Shown one piece after another: positions 5,841-12,946 of a DNA stretch of 14,225 bases. The position numbers and the translations under genes are program-made. The stretch's first letter is position 1; each line of letters begins with the position of its first letter. The notes under the pieces were generated by a model, which saw only the letters and a list, made by a program, of their open reading frames with translations, did no database searches and was not told the origin of the DNA. Source of the stretch: Candidatus Methanomethylophilaceae archaeon (lineage in GTDB: Archaea > Thermoplasmatota > Thermoplasmata > Methanomassiliicoccales > Methanomethylophilaceae); assembly GCA_017395275.1 (NCBI GenBank), contig JAFPVN010000086.1, forward strand, positions 1 through 14,225, written 5' to 3'.

Positions 5841-7409
5841 TCACAAATCCCCCCATAGGATATACCTCAGCCATCTGAACGTTCCGGGCATGTCCTCGCC
5901 CACCGGGGCGTAGTACTCCTTGATCTTCACGGACAGGATCATCATCAGCAGCACGATGTAGAGCACACCCGTGGTTATGAAGATGTTAAAGTCGAACAGG
6001 TGTCCGAATCCTCCCATATCCGTGAAGAAGTAAGCGATCCACAACGGGACGATGAACGTGACGCATGACTTGGTCACCTTCTTCCACGATGCAGGCCTCT
6101 TCGATGCTATACCCAGCAGCGCACCCATGGTGGCTATCATCAGATACAGATCCAATCCTATCAGACCCATGGTCACCCATGAGGTTATCGGGACCTTCGT
6201 CAGATTATCTGGGTCTATCAGATAATCGGCGTAATCCGATATCATCTCGAAATTCATCGAAACGATCTTCAGACTGTAGCATGCGCACAGGACCATGACA
6301 AACAATTCCGCCAGGACCAGGACAATCGGCATCCTGTTCTCCTCTTTGATTGCCTCCCTCAACTGTTCTCTGATGGCGCGGCGCGAATTGCCGGAGAAAA
6401 CTGAATTGATCTGCTGGACCGCTTCGGCATATCCCCCTTCCTCGAATCCTTCCGCGGAATCCGTAGCCACGTACTTCATCAGGTTCTCCTCATACGACCA
6501 CTGGTTCTGCAGATGTGTGTTCATCACGCTCATGGACACCAATGCGCAATACATGGGATACAACCCAAGGGTCCCCACCGACAGGACGATCTTTCCCATC
6601 GTCGACTTATACCAGACGTGGCTGAGAGCGAACCGTCTGTTGGATATGACCATCATCGGCGAGTAGCAGTGACCTCTCGGCATACCGGAGAACCCGTTCT
6701 GTATGCTCTCTGTGAATGCCGCCTGCTCTTTCTCATGCCTACTCGGGAACCCGATGGTGCCGAAGACTGTCATCAGGTAGATAATCAGAAGCAGACAGAT
6801 ATCGATCACCTGTATCGAGAGGAACACGTTGGTGAACGAATCCCTCTCATCGGTGAAGGAGATCGTGTTGTCCAATATGATGTCGGATATCGTCTTCGCG
6901 ATCTCGCCGGATGGAACATATCCATGCGCGACCATATCTGGCACATACAGCACCAATAGGATCATGGTGAACAGGAACATCAGGAAAAGCGCCACCATCG
7001 CAGGGACCCTTAGGATGAAACGCTCCTGCTTCCTGATCCTCTTGTCGATCTCCTCGGGTCTCGTCACATCGACGTTCCTCTCCCTGAGCATCCGCATCAA
7101 CGACTTCCTCCAGGCGTAGTCGCGTCTGGAGTGGCTGTGCAGCCTGTCGTACATCCTGAACAGCACCACAGCTGCGACGAGGTACTGTATCAGCATCAGA
7201 TCCAGTATCGCGGCCTCGTTGTAGTCGTTGATGACATCGAATCTCCCACCGACCGCGGCCATGATCTCCACGACGGCGAAGACTATCAGCGGCATGAACA
7301 GGATCAGCAGGGTCAGGGGGATGTGCATGATCAGATCTGTCTTGTCCCTCCTCTTGACGGAATCACAAAATCCGTCGATATGACGGAACACATCGAAACT
7401 GTCGGTCAT
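5841..7409 (-). CDS. Polytopic membrane protein, about nine transmembrane helices
   Basis: Not assigned to a known family. The 522-residue protein has hydrophobic segments at roughly 29-52, 69-85, 135-156, 195-219, 273-294, 361-383, 410-434, 447-463 and 474-494. The segment VLSVGTLGLYPMYCALVSM (about 275-293) followed by NTHLQNQWSYEENLM resembles the 'LGLY..Y...' signature of small DUF4234-like membrane proteins, but only loosely. Two cytoplasmic, charge-rich stretches (about 86-130 and 296-358) each precede a long helix and look alike, suggesting an internal duplication. The ATG overlaps the stop of the BspA-like gene by four bases (ATGA) and is preceded by AGGAGGG, so the two are translated together. 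It may anchor, export or partner the surface protein. That role is inferred from context only. No transporter ATPase or enzymatic motif was seen. Confidence 0.8.
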   Translation of the reverse strand: MTDSFDVFRHIDGFCDSVKRRDKTDLIMHIPLTLLILFMPLIVFAVVEIMAAVGGRFDVINDYNEAAILDLMLIQYLVAAVVLFRMYDRLHSHSRRDYAWRKSLMRMLRERNVDVTRPEEIDKRIRKQERFILRVPAMVALFLMFLFTMILLVLYVPDMVAHGYVPSGEIAKTISDIILDNTISFTDERDSFTNVFLSIQVIDICLLLIIYLMTVFGTIGFPSRHEKEQAAFTESIQNGFSGMPRGHCYSPMMVISNRRFALSHVWYKSTMGKIVLSVGTLGLYPMYCALVSMSVMNTHLQNQWSYEENLMKYVATDSAEGFEEGGYAEAVQQINSVFSGNSRRAIREQLREAIKEENRMPIVLVLAELFVMVLCACYSLKIVSMNFEMISDYADYLIDPDNLTKVPITSWVTMGLIGLDLYLMIATMGALLGIASKRPASWKKVTKSCVTFIVPLWIAYFFTDMGGFGHLFDFNIFITTGVLYIVLLMMILSVKIKEYYAPVGEDMPGTFRWLRYILWGDL

Positions 7410-8311
7410 TGCTGAACCCTCCTTTTCCTCTTCATAATGAGAGCATAGATCAACCCGCCCAATGTCCCGATGATTAACAGCGAGGCTCCGATCTCAATCT
7501 CATAGGGTATCCCCTCGCTCACGGACATGACCGAGACGTATGCCGATTGATATACCTTGAATGTGTATGTCATACCGGATTCCCCCGATTCCCTTGTCGA
7601 ATCTAGCCTGTTGTAGTTCCCGTCTTCGTATATCTGGTATACCGAACGCTGGACCGACTGGGAATCCACGGTTATCGTGACTTCCATGCCGTCCTTCAGT
7701 TCGGGGCAGCCTTCCAGTATGACGTGGAACACATCGAACGCCCTGGACGCCGTATTCACATCGTTGGGAATGTCCTTGTTCTTCTCTATGGCCATACGAT
7801 GGGGGGATCCGTTCAGCAGTTTGGAGTCGTCGTCGGATATAGTGACGACGCCGTTGACGAATCTCACGGTGAAACCGCTGGATATGTTCTTCCCGATGTA
7901 TATCTCATTGAATACGGAATTCTTGAAGGTCTCTGTATCGAAGGTCGTGACTGAATCGGGCATCCTGTAGCTGTCCGTCACCTTCGCTTCGGGATAGTGA
8001 ACGAGCACCGTCAGGTCCTTGGTGTATAGCACCCCGTCCACCGAGGTGTAGGCAGGGTTGGAGGGATCAACTGTGATCTCTACCAAAGATGTGCAGTTAC
8101 CGAAGGCTTTCTCCCCTACGGAGGTCACCCCTGCTGGGACATGGATCGAGGTCAGTTGCGCGCATCCGAAAAACTTCCTCTCGCTGATCGAAGATATGCT
8201 GCTTCCCAGGGATATCGTTTTCAGCGATTCACCGAACCGGAATCCGTCCAGGGATGTCGGTCCGTTTCCAGTCCGTACCGTCTGCGTCTTATCGGAAGCG
8301 AACGCGTTCTC
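7406..8311 (-). CDS. C-terminal part of the BspA-like LRR protein, out of frame with the N-terminal part
   Basis: About 301 residues continue the repeats in the -1 frame. They begin at ENAFASDKTQ, include two more LRR units (ISSISERKFFGCAQL and VTSVGEKAFGNCTSL), and then the typical BspA tail with NPAYTSVDGVLYTKDLTVLV. A beta-rich stalk follows, and then a membrane helix (about EIGASLLIIGTLGGLIYALI) with a KRKRR stop-transfer. The first start codon in this frame is a GTG at 8126-8128, which is the valine of a repeat unit and has no ribosome-binding site. It is therefore unlikely to be translated separately. It should be joined to the upstream part. Confidence 0.75.
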   Translation of the reverse strand, partial: ENAFASDKTQTVRTGNGPTSLDGFRFGESLKTISLGSSISSISERKFFGCAQLTSIHVPAGVTSVGEKAFGNCTSLVEITVDPSNPAYTSVDGVLYTKDLTVLVHYPEAKVTDSYRMPDSVTTFDTETFKNSVFNEIYIGKNISSGFTVRFVNGVVTISDDDSKLLNGSPHRMAIEKNKDIPNDVNTASRAFDVFHVILEGCPELKDGMEVTITVDSQSVQRSVYQIYEDGNYNRLDSTRESGESGMTYTFKVYQSAYVSVMSVSEGIPYEIEIGASLLIIGTLGGLIYALIMKRKRRVQQ

Positions 8312-10515
8312 CCCACGGATGTGACGCTGTCAGGGAGTTCTATCGCCGTTATGCTGCATCCGTCGAATGCCTCTGCACCGATGGATGTCAGACCCTCGGG
8401 GAATGAAACGCTTGACAGCGATGCGCATCCCTTGAATGCCTTCGAACCTACATCCGTCACAGTATCCGGGAGGCCTATGCTCTTCAGCGATGCGCACCCT
8501 TCTAGGATGGAATCCGGTACGGTCGTGATTCCGTTGGCCCATACGGCCTCGGTCATGGCACCTTTGCTCAGATACCACGGTGTGTAGATGAAATAGCTGT
8601 CACCATGAGCTGTATCGCTCTGATCGTATTCATACCAGTCATCGCCAACCAGCGTTGTGAAGGTTATCCTGGATATTGACTTGCATCCGCTGAATGCGGG
8701 ATAGGTGTTGGATGATACCGAATTCAGCGCAATCGGGATCGATAGCTCACTGAGACCGATACATCCGCTGAATGCGGACTGACCAATAGATGTGACATTG
8801 TTGGGTATCGCAACGCTTGCAAGCGAAGCGCATTCCTTGAATGCGTTGCGGCCTATCGATGTGAGGCTGTTGGGAAGGGATATCGATGTCAGAGCCGAAC
8901 AGTTCTCGTACGTGCGGTCCGGTATTGCGGTCAATCCCTCATCGAGTATCACGGTCATGATGTTCTTCTTGCTGATCTGCCAGGGTGTATTGGTGTAGCT
9001 GGGCATAGAAATATCCGTGCCCGTGCTGTAGGGGTACCAGTCCCCACCGCCCAATGTGAGTCTCAGGTTTTCGATGTTCTCGCATCTCTTGAACGCAGGA
9101 TTGCTGTTATCTCCGACAGCATTCAGGGAGACGGGGATTGTCAGATTGTTCAGGCCTACGCATCCCTCGAATGCGCATTTCCCGAGTCCGGTCATGTTGT
9201 CAGGCAGTACCACCTCCCTTAGGGATGCACATCCCGAGAACGTATAATCACCGATGTACGTGATGTTCTCGTGGAACTCCACGGTGGTGAAGTTGGATCC
9301 GCTCATATACCATGGCGTAAGGGCGTGGTATTTCGCTTTGTTATTGCCGTAATCCGTGTCATAATCAAACCCTATCCCTGTCGTCCCGGGGGTGAATATG
9401 ACCTTGGTGATACCGGTGCATCTCCCGAACGCGGGATACATGTTGATATGGACCGTGTTGACATCTATGGGCAGCTGGAGCTGGGTGATACCGGTGCATG
9501 CTCTGAATGCCGCCGCTTCGATATACCTCACATTATCTGGAATGACCACGCTGGTAAGCTTCGAGCATCTGGCGAAGGAATCGTTGCCGATGGTCACGAG
9601 TTCCTGCGGGAATGTTATGGATGTCAGGGACGTACATCCGTCGAATGCATATCCGCCGATACGGCTTATGTTGTTGGACAGCGTCACATCGCTGAGCTTC
9701 ACGCACTCCCTGAACGTCGAGTTGCCGATCTCCGTGATACCTTCGGACACGGTCAGCTTGACAAGACTGTTCTGACTGTAGAAGAACGGCGTCTTCCTGT
9801 AGTGGTTGTTGGTCGCAGGATCGGCCTCATTAGTGTACTGAGCGACGGATCTGTCGCCTATGGTGAGTTTCACCTCGGCAATGTTGACGCATCCGTAGAA
9901 TGCGGGATTGCTATTGGAGACCACCGAGTTCAGGCTGGCTGGAATCTCAAGATATGTGATGCTCGAGCAGCCGCGGAATGCGCTCTCGCCCATATTGCGG
10001 ACGGAATCCGGTACCACGACAGATGTCAGCTTGGAACATCCCTTGAATGCTGAGTCCCTGATACTGTTCAGGGGGACGTTGTCCGCATAGGTTACAGTTT
10101 GGAGTTCGGTGCAACCCTCGAATGCGGAGACCATGATATGATAGACGTTTTCAGCGATGTAAACGGAAGTCAGGGAAGTACAGTTCTTGAATGCCTCGTC
10201 ACCTATCTCCGTGACCGTGTAGATGCCTTCGTTGTATTCCACGCTGCTGGGGACCTGCAACACTTGTATGGAATCGTCAACCGGCCCTGTAAGTTTCACA
10301 TGTCCTGGGGTCTCCGAGGTGATCTCATAGCAAAGTCCATCCGATGCAAAGGTTACCCCTGTGGCATCGCTGTCATCACTCGTTATGCTGTTAACCATCA
10401 TGATAACCAAAGTCAGAATAGCCAGACATAGGAAGGCAGATCTCATTATTCTGTATGTCGGGTTAGTATGTTCAAGAATGTCAGTGCAGATTTTTGGCCG
10501 CCCTTGTGTGAACAT
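8221..10515 (-). CDS. N-terminal part of the BspA-like LRR protein (764 residues as read)
   Basis: This is the product if the frame is read as written. Residues 24-46 (MRSAFLCLAILTLVIMMVNS and following) form a signal peptide or anchor, and repeats begin near residue 100 with VTEIGDEAFKNCTSL. The last 29 residues (after 735) are out of frame, arginine-rich and lack the repeat pattern, ending at TGA 8221-8223. The start at 10513-10515 is kept because GGGAG sits six bases upstream. The ATG at 10444-10446 would give a more compact signal peptide but has no ribosome-binding site. Without its C-terminal anchor this product would be released rather than membrane-held. Confidence 0.8.
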   Translation of the reverse strand: MFTQGRPKICTDILEHTNPTYRIMRSAFLCLAILTLVIMMVNSITSDDSDATGVTFASDGLCYEITSETPGHVKLTGPVDDSIQVLQVPSSVEYNEGIYTVTEIGDEAFKNCTSLTSVYIAENVYHIMVSAFEGCTELQTVTYADNVPLNSIRDSAFKGCSKLTSVVVPDSVRNMGESAFRGCSSITYLEIPASLNSVVSNSNPAFYGCVNIAEVKLTIGDRSVAQYTNEADPATNNHYRKTPFFYSQNSLVKLTVSEGITEIGNSTFRECVKLSDVTLSNNISRIGGYAFDGCTSLTSITFPQELVTIGNDSFARCSKLTSVVIPDNVRYIEAAAFRACTGITQLQLPIDVNTVHINMYPAFGRCTGITKVIFTPGTTGIGFDYDTDYGNNKAKYHALTPWYMSGSNFTTVEFHENITYIGDYTFSGCASLREVVLPDNMTGLGKCAFEGCVGLNNLTIPVSLNAVGDNSNPAFKRCENIENLRLTLGGGDWYPYSTGTDISMPSYTNTPWQISKKNIMTVILDEGLTAIPDRTYENCSALTSISLPNSLTSIGRNAFKECASLASVAIPNNVTSIGQSAFSGCIGLSELSIPIALNSVSSNTYPAFSGCKSISRITFTTLVGDDWYEYDQSDTAHGDSYFIYTPWYLSKGAMTEAVWANGITTVPDSILEGCASLKSIGLPDTVTDVGSKAFKGCASLSSVSFPEGLTSIGAEAFDGCSITAIELPDSVTSVGRTRSLPIRRRRYGLETDRHPWTDSGSVNR
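8308..8316 (-). other. Frameshift site in the BspA-like gene
   Basis: On the minus strand the bases read GTGGGGAGA. A fifth G would give GTG GGG GAG and restore the repeat sequence VGENAF. The equivalent position one repeat later reads GTA GGG GAG with the frame intact. The two frames overlap openly only from about 8329 down to 8221, which bounds the site. The bases do not form a canonical heptameric -1 slippery sequence. Confidence 0.8.
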
Positions 10516-10572
10516 CGTATTCTCCCATATTGCCGCATTCTAGCGCATTAGATTCTCTTATCAACCTCTTCA

Positions 10573-10580
10573 AATAAAAA
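10573..10580 (-). promoter_or_regulatory. TATA-like box for the BspA-like operon
   Basis: On the minus strand CGTTTTTATTTGAAG contains an archaeal TATA-like run. Initiation about 25 bases downstream, near 10550, would give a leader of about 35 bases ending in the GGGAG ribosome-binding site before the ATG at 10515. This agrees with the longer start chosen for the gene. The 260 bases between this gene and the upstream operon contain no other feature. Confidence 0.4.
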
Positions 10581-10775
10581 CGTACACATGCCAGCGTCAT
10601 CAAATGCGTAGGGTAAGGCTGTAATTCTTATTGTGCAAACTGCATTCAGTGATGACAGTTCTAAGTCATGAATCGGTAAGAAGATAGCCTTCCAGTAGTC
10701 CCGAAAGTTTAATGGAGGATACTTCCGGACGTTGACCACACTGCCTCATCTATAAATGGGATTCATTTCTGAGCA

Positions 10776-12050
10776 TTACAACCCACGCGACCGATAGAAT
10801 TCATCTACTATGGCGATTATCTGAACCTGGTCCGCCATGATGTGCTCAAAATTCTCGTCATCGAAGAATCCGGAACAGGGATACATCCAGTTGACTGATC
10901 CGCCGAACGCCGTACCCGCCTCCATGCCGTGTCCCTGCATCTCCTTGAACGCTTCCGACTGGAAGAACTCCGGGACAATCCCAAGCCCGTCCTTACCTCC
11001 GCGGACGACCATGGTCATGCAGTTCTCTGTTTCCTTCTTTTTAAAGTGCACGAGCGATACGCCGTACTCCACACCGTCTGGTACATCGGGCATCTTTACG
11101 GAATATCTGTTCAGCACTGAATCTAGCCGGTCACTTTCGAGGACGGTCAGCAATATGACGGTGTAATCGTCATCATCCTCGGAAATCTCCATGGGGATGT
11201 CATATTTTCTGGCTTTCCGCTCGATCATCGATATCCATTCATCCGTGGATGCCGGAGATCCATCAGAGAAACCCGTTGCCGGCTGCTCCTGGCGTAATGC
11301 CTCGTCCTTCCCTACCGTGATCCACTGACCGACCTCCTGGTCATCCTCGAAGAACCCTCTCCTAACCGTGTCCCTGTACTCCAGGGAGAACCAGCCGTTC
11401 TTCAGGCCGTTAGCCCAAACCCCCTGATACATCACTCCGTCGCGTATCTCCGCGCCAGCACCGTCCCGGATATCGTCGCGCCATTCGCCGACGTAGGAGA
11501 AATCGGAGGACTCGAACTGTCCGCATCCGTGGCGGACGTACCCGTCCTCCAGCTTGATGACTTCCCCCTTATAGATGCCGCCGTCGACCTTGATCCTCTT
11601 GGTTACGGGTTTGTACCTGTCAGTGAGAACGATCTTCCCGTCCACCACCCTGTAACGCGCCCTCACGTACCTCTTGTACGCATAGTATCTCCTGCTGCCC
11701 TTGGTGCAGAGCAGGAGGAACGTCAGTACTACGAACGGCATCGTGAGGATCAGGGAGAATGTGGCAGTATCCCCGTTGATGAAGAACGGGTCGAAGATCC
11801 CGCCGACCCCGTATGCTATCATCGAGCCGCTGAGCAGGACCATCGTCAAGAGATTGCATCTTCCGGCGAATATCAGGATTATGGAGATGACCAGCGCGGA
11901 CATTATCCCTATATGGATCATGGCATCCTGCGAGAACCCGCTGTATCTCATACCTTCATTCAGAATCAAGTAATAGATGAAGAGCGAGAGCAGGATCATC
12001 ACCGCGGAGAACACTGCAGCTCCGTTGGACGGTTTCTTCTCTGCCATCAT
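10776..12050 (-). CDS. Four-helix membrane protein with MORN-type repeats
   Basis: The 424-residue protein begins with four hydrophobic helices at about 11-31, 44-62, 66-84 and 97-115, followed by a basic juxtamembrane stretch (RRYYAYKRYVRARYR). Residues about 159-245 carry three to four MORN-like units: YKGEVIKLEDGYVRHGCGQF, YVGEWRDDIRDGAGAEIRDG, YQGVWANGLKNGWFSLEYRD, and a weaker RRGFFEDDQEVGQWI. MORN repeats form beta-hairpin ribbons that bind membranes or proteins. An acidic linker leads to a C-terminal domain (about 270-424) that is not recognised; it includes VEYGVSLVHFKKKETENCMTMVV and an aromatic patch near 390-400. The start ATG overlaps the stop of the zinc-finger gene (ATGA) and follows AGGAGG. 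A second ATG directly after it is equally possible. It is last in a three-gene operon of membrane proteins. Function is unknown. Confidence 0.85.
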   Translation of the reverse strand: MMAEKKPSNGAAVFSAVMILLSLFIYYLILNEGMRYSGFSQDAMIHIGIMSALVISIILIFAGRCNLLTMVLLSGSMIAYGVGGIFDPFFINGDTATFSLILTMPFVVLTFLLLCTKGSRRYYAYKRYVRARYRVVDGKIVLTDRYKPVTKRIKVDGGIYKGEVIKLEDGYVRHGCGQFESSDFSYVGEWRDDIRDGAGAEIRDGVMYQGVWANGLKNGWFSLEYRDTVRRGFFEDDQEVGQWITVGKDEALRQEQPATGFSDGSPASTDEWISMIERKARKYDIPMEISEDDDDYTVILLTVLESDRLDSVLNRYSVKMPDVPDGVEYGVSLVHFKKKETENCMTMVVRGGKDGLGIVPEFFQSEAFKEMQGHGMEAGTAFGGSVNWMYPCSGFFDDENFEHIMADQVQIIAIVDEFYRSRGL

Positions 12051-12946
12051 ACCGCCCTCCTTTCAATCTTGTTGATAACATCCGTGTGGCTGGAATAGGC
12101 CGCCCACGGGGCCGATGAGGATCCCCAGATATCAGGATTGTCGCAATATGTACGGATATCCCACAGGATCCTATCGTTGGACAGCAATATGCGGTTGTAC
12201 TTGTTGAGATCCAGTTTCCTTCTGATGAGACGGACTATGAACATCATGGGGGACAGTTCGAGGATGAACGACCCTATGAACACGAATGCCATCATCTTGG
12301 ACATGAATCCGATGACGTTCATCGTGCTGAGCTGATGCGTATAGGTGTGTTCGTCCGCCACATAGCCTATGGTCCTGTTGTAGTTGTCCTCGACGTAGTT
12401 GTCGGACTTCACGCGGGCGACATCGTTGCCGTATGCATCCCTGATCCTGTTCTCCTTGTCGATATGCATGCCTGTGCTCTTCCCGTCGGGATCATTGATC
12501 CTGCGGGAACCGTCGATCTTGTATATCACATACCCGTTGAGGTCGCGGATGTTGTATACCGTGACATCGACGAACAGCGCGCGGACATCGACATCCAACC
12601 CCATGGTGCGCCACATCCAGGAGAAGACCCTGAAGAGGAGCTTGTGGTTTGGAAGAAACAGCATCAGCACGAATCCGACAACGAACCACTGGGGCGCGAA
12701 TTTGATTATCGCGACGAATACGGCAATCCCCACGATTAACAGAAGGAACATCCTCTTTATCTCGGAATATAGGCCGATACGGGCGTTGATCAGCGTCTGA
12801 TTCTCGTTGAGTATCTCCCTGCGCATGCAGTCCGGACAGTAGACGCTGTCATCGACGGTCACGGCGCATTTCCTGCAGACAGATGCCCCGCAGGTCCTGC
12901 ACGGTCCCGTATTGTCGCCACTCTCGTGCAAGTAGCATGCGGTCAT
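12047..12946 (-). CDS. B-box-type zinc-finger membrane protein with short beta-repeat domain
   Basis: From the chosen ATG the protein has 299 residues. An open frame extends further upstream, but the ATG at 12944-12946 overlaps the previous gene's stop (ATGA), follows GGGAGGGAG, and puts a zinc motif at the very N-terminus: C4, H7, C16, C19, C24, C27, C37 and C40, a B-box-like double zinc site. Two helices (about 66-83 and 85-98) follow. Residues about 120-195 show a repeating pattern of IxDxxGxxxxxxID turns (IRDLNGYVIYKIDG, INDPDGKSTGMHID, IRDAYGNDVARV, TIGYV), likely a small beta-propeller- or beta-flower-like domain. A hydrophobic segment spans about 209-241, and the tail contains tryptophans and WGSSSAPW. 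The zinc site probably mediates protein contact inside the cell. No function is assigned. Confidence 0.85.
   Translation of the reverse strand: MTACYLHESGDNTGPCRTCGASVCRKCAVTVDDSVYCPDCMRREILNENQTLINARIGLYSEIKRMFLLLIVGIAVFVAIIKFAPQWFVVGFVLMLFLPNHKLLFRVFSWMWRTMGLDVDVRALFVDVTVYNIRDLNGYVIYKIDGSRRINDPDGKSTGMHIDKENRIRDAYGNDVARVKSDNYVEDNYNRTIGYVADEHTYTHQLSTMNVIGFMSKMMAFVFIGSFILELSPMMFIVRLIRRKLDLNKYNRILLSNDRILWDIRTYCDNPDIWGSSSAPWAAYSSHTDVINKIERRAV

Larger units (their letters stand above)
7406..10515 (-). pseudogene. BspA-like leucine-rich-repeat surface protein, split by a one-base frameshift
   Basis: Reading across a single frame change gives one protein of about 1036 residues. It has an N-terminal export signal, an array of about 22 LRR_5-type repeats of roughly 23 residues (pattern LTSIG..AF.GC.SL.S..IP), and a C-terminal membrane helix followed by KRKRR. 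Such proteins are displayed on the cell surface and act in adhesion in bacteria and in some gut archaea. The break falls after V734-G735, at a run of four Gs on the minus strand (C-run at 8311-8314). The reading frame gives R-T-R, whereas the repeat pattern expects G-E-N-A-F, which appears at once in the -1 frame. One missing G explains it. All sequence on both sides is intact, so an assembly error, a recent mutation or phase variation are all possible. The downstream membrane-protein gene overlaps its stop by four bases. Confidence 0.85.

Noticed and set aside
8308..8316. Programmed -1 ribosomal frameshift in the BspA-like gene
   Set aside because: The site lacks a canonical slippery heptamer, and the repeat pattern is explained by a single missing base. 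An indel is simpler.
9271..10053. 260-residue plus-strand open frame opposite the BspA-like gene
   Set aside because: It arises from the repeated codons of the LRR array read antisense and has no independent start signals.
10548..10739. 63-residue open frame on the minus strand between the two surface operons
   Set aside because: It starts with GTG, contains the likely TATA box of the BspA-like gene, and shows no family pattern.
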